From: Bacillus thermotolerans
GTDB taxonomy: Bacteria; Bacillota; Bacilli; Bacillales; Domibacillaceae
DNA: 64,000 nucleotides
Assembly (NCBI RefSeq): GCF_000812025.2
Contig: NZ_JWJE02000015.1
Span: forward strand, 1 to 64,000
Direction of reading: 5' to 3'
Under the pieces are notes generated by a model. The model ran no database searches, was not told the origin of the DNA, and was given only the letters and a program-made list of their open reading frames with translations. A program made the translations under genes and the position numbers. The stretch's first letter is position 1. Each line of letters starts with the position of its first letter. Of the stretch, positions 63,135-64,000 are shown piece after piece.

Positions 63135-64000
63135 TCATTTCCAGAAATATTTCATTTCTCTAAACCCTACATCCCAAAGCTTTTCATTCCCCTTAACGAT
63201 TATCGTAATCTTACTTGCACGTTCAAGTGGAATTTCAAACATTTGTGGAAACAATTCCGGATAATTCAGTTGCTCCGTTCCAGAGCCGGATAATACCTCA
63301 CGACCATCGACTAAAACTCGTATACTTCCATCACTATCCATTAAGTCCGGTATTCCATAATAAAATGAAAAAATAATCTCCTTCTTGGACGTATAAGTGT
63401 AGGTTTCACTTCCTTTGCCTTTGGCGCCAAATATATTATATCCAGGTTCGACGTTTTGACCGCTAACTTTAAAGCTGTACGGTTTTGTTCCCGCTGTTGT
63501 ATGCCCGGAACTATTTTTCAGTTCATTTAAAGCTATAAAGGGACCCTCTGCTTTGGTGAACGTTTTCTCCACAATTCCGCAAATTGCTAATACCCCGATT
63601 AGAATAACAATACACGTGATACCGGTAATAGCCATATTTAGCCAAAAGTTTTTTGTTCGATACCCTAGTTTGTACGCTCCGAATCCGATGCTTGCGCCTA
63701 GAGAGTTTTGAATGGCATCGTTAATATCAAAGCTTCCGAGCAAAGTTAGTGCCTGTATGGTTTCGATCACGAGAATAGACAGGAAGAACAATGAAAAGAA
63801 ACGAATAAACTTCACACGGAATAACAATGGAATCAATATGCCGAATGGAATAAAGGCTGCCACATTTCCTAGATCTACGAAATCCATCAGAGTAGGATGC
63901 AGAAAATCAGAAATCTTTGGCAAATGGTAGAACTCAATCGGAAAAAAAATAAAGGTGACCCCAGTCGTGCTTGCAGATGCACCTATTCTGCCGAAAGCGA
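63135..64000 (-). CDS. VanZ-family membrane protein, 5' end outside the window
   Basis: A VanZ-like protein. The frame is open to the window edge, so the N-terminus is missing; a TTG at 63923 is internal. VanZ features are FPIEFYH, VDLGNVAAFIPFGILIPLL and ETIQALTLLGSFDINDAIQNSLGASIGF. Three to four membrane helices are followed by an extracellular C-terminal half of about 130 residues that looks like a beta-rich domain (DGSIRVLVDGREVLSGSG). VanZ proteins are linked to low-level teicoplanin resistance and envelope functions. The role of the extra domain is unknown. Confidence 0.8.
   Translation of the reverse strand, partial: AFGRIGASASTTGVTFIFFPIEFYHLPKISDFLHPTLMDFVDLGNVAAFIPFGILIPLLFRVKFIRFFSLFFLSILVIETIQALTLLGSFDINDAIQNSLGASIGFGAYKLGYRTKNFWLNMAITGITCIVILIGVLAICGIVEKTFTKAEGPFIALNELKNSSGHTTAGTKPYSFKVSGQNVEPGYNIFGAKGKGSETYTYTSKKEIIFSFYYGIPDLMDSDGSIRVLVDGREVLSGSGTEQLNYPELFPQMFEIPLERASKITIIVKGNEKLWDVGFREMKYFWK

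Noticed and set aside
1-64000. CRISPR arrays, tRNA or rRNA genes
   Set aside because: No regularly spaced repeats, cloverleaf sequences or ribosomal RNA segments were seen in reading the window.

Overview
The window looks like a chromosome segment of a low-to-mid GC, Gram-positive, aerobic spore-former relative (Bacillaceae-like). Evidence is strong GGAGG-type ribosome binding sites, frequent GTG and TTG starts, a Bacillus-type KatA, CcpA (cre)-like sites and a BceRSAB-type antibiotic-sensing module. The genus cannot be fixed from the sequence alone.

Layout. (1) 0-6.6 kb: a broken Tat-secreted phosphoesterase, an FMN alpha-hydroxy-acid oxidase, an aldehyde dehydrogenase with its DUF779 partner, catalase KatA and two very small genes. 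(2) 6.7-31 kb: a molybdenum island. It holds molybdate uptake (modABC), a 5-oxoprolinase-like/biotin carboxylase operon (pxpB-pxpC-BCCP-biotin carboxylase-pxpA), molybdenum cofactor synthesis (moeA, moaE, moaD, moaC, moeB, moaA), and a three-subunit molybdenum hydroxylase of the CO-dehydrogenase form II type. The hydroxylase has its maturation genes (CoxG, MoxR-like, CoxE-like, split XdhC, MocA), a sigma-54 activator and a second pxpB-pxpC pair. (3) 31-35.3 kb: a second sigma-54 activator divergent from an iron alcohol dehydrogenase and an MFS transporter. (4) 35.4-37.6 kb: a large-subunit catalase. (5) 37.8-50 kb: a complete phenol-to-central-metabolism meta-cleavage operon. It runs from a two-component flavin monooxygenase through an FAD synthetase-like protein, DUF336 protein, catechol 2,3-dioxygenase, both lower-pathway branches and a ferredoxin, and is followed by a V4R-PucR hybrid regulator. 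(6) 50-64 kb: peptidase T, a SIR2-domain protein, a divergent SAICAR synthase, an ISL3-family element, a BceRSAB-like module, an IS3-family element with a gene remnant, and a VanZ-family gene cut by the window end.

How the genes fit together. The most interesting region is the molybdenum island. Two sigma-54 promoters (pxp operon and hydroxylase operon) have correct GG-N10-GC spacing. Each is preceded by two copies of the same dyad, TTTCA-N4-TGAAAG, with centres exactly 21 bp apart. This ties the carboxylase/PxpABC operon to the hydroxylase operon as one regulon, probably run by the activator inside the island. The pxpB-pxpC-BCCP-BC set reproduces, as separate genes, the domains of urea carboxylase; pxpA adds a LamB/YcsF protein. 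My inference is a pathway in which the hydroxylase oxidises an N-heterocycle or cyclic imine to a lactam and the biotin/PxpABC system opens it. The substrate is unknown.

The aromatic operon is a classical pathway in an unusual regulatory setting, with a XylR-type sensor joined to a PucR-type output instead of a sigma-54 AAA+ domain. All functional calls rest on motifs and family resemblance read by eye; no database search was run.
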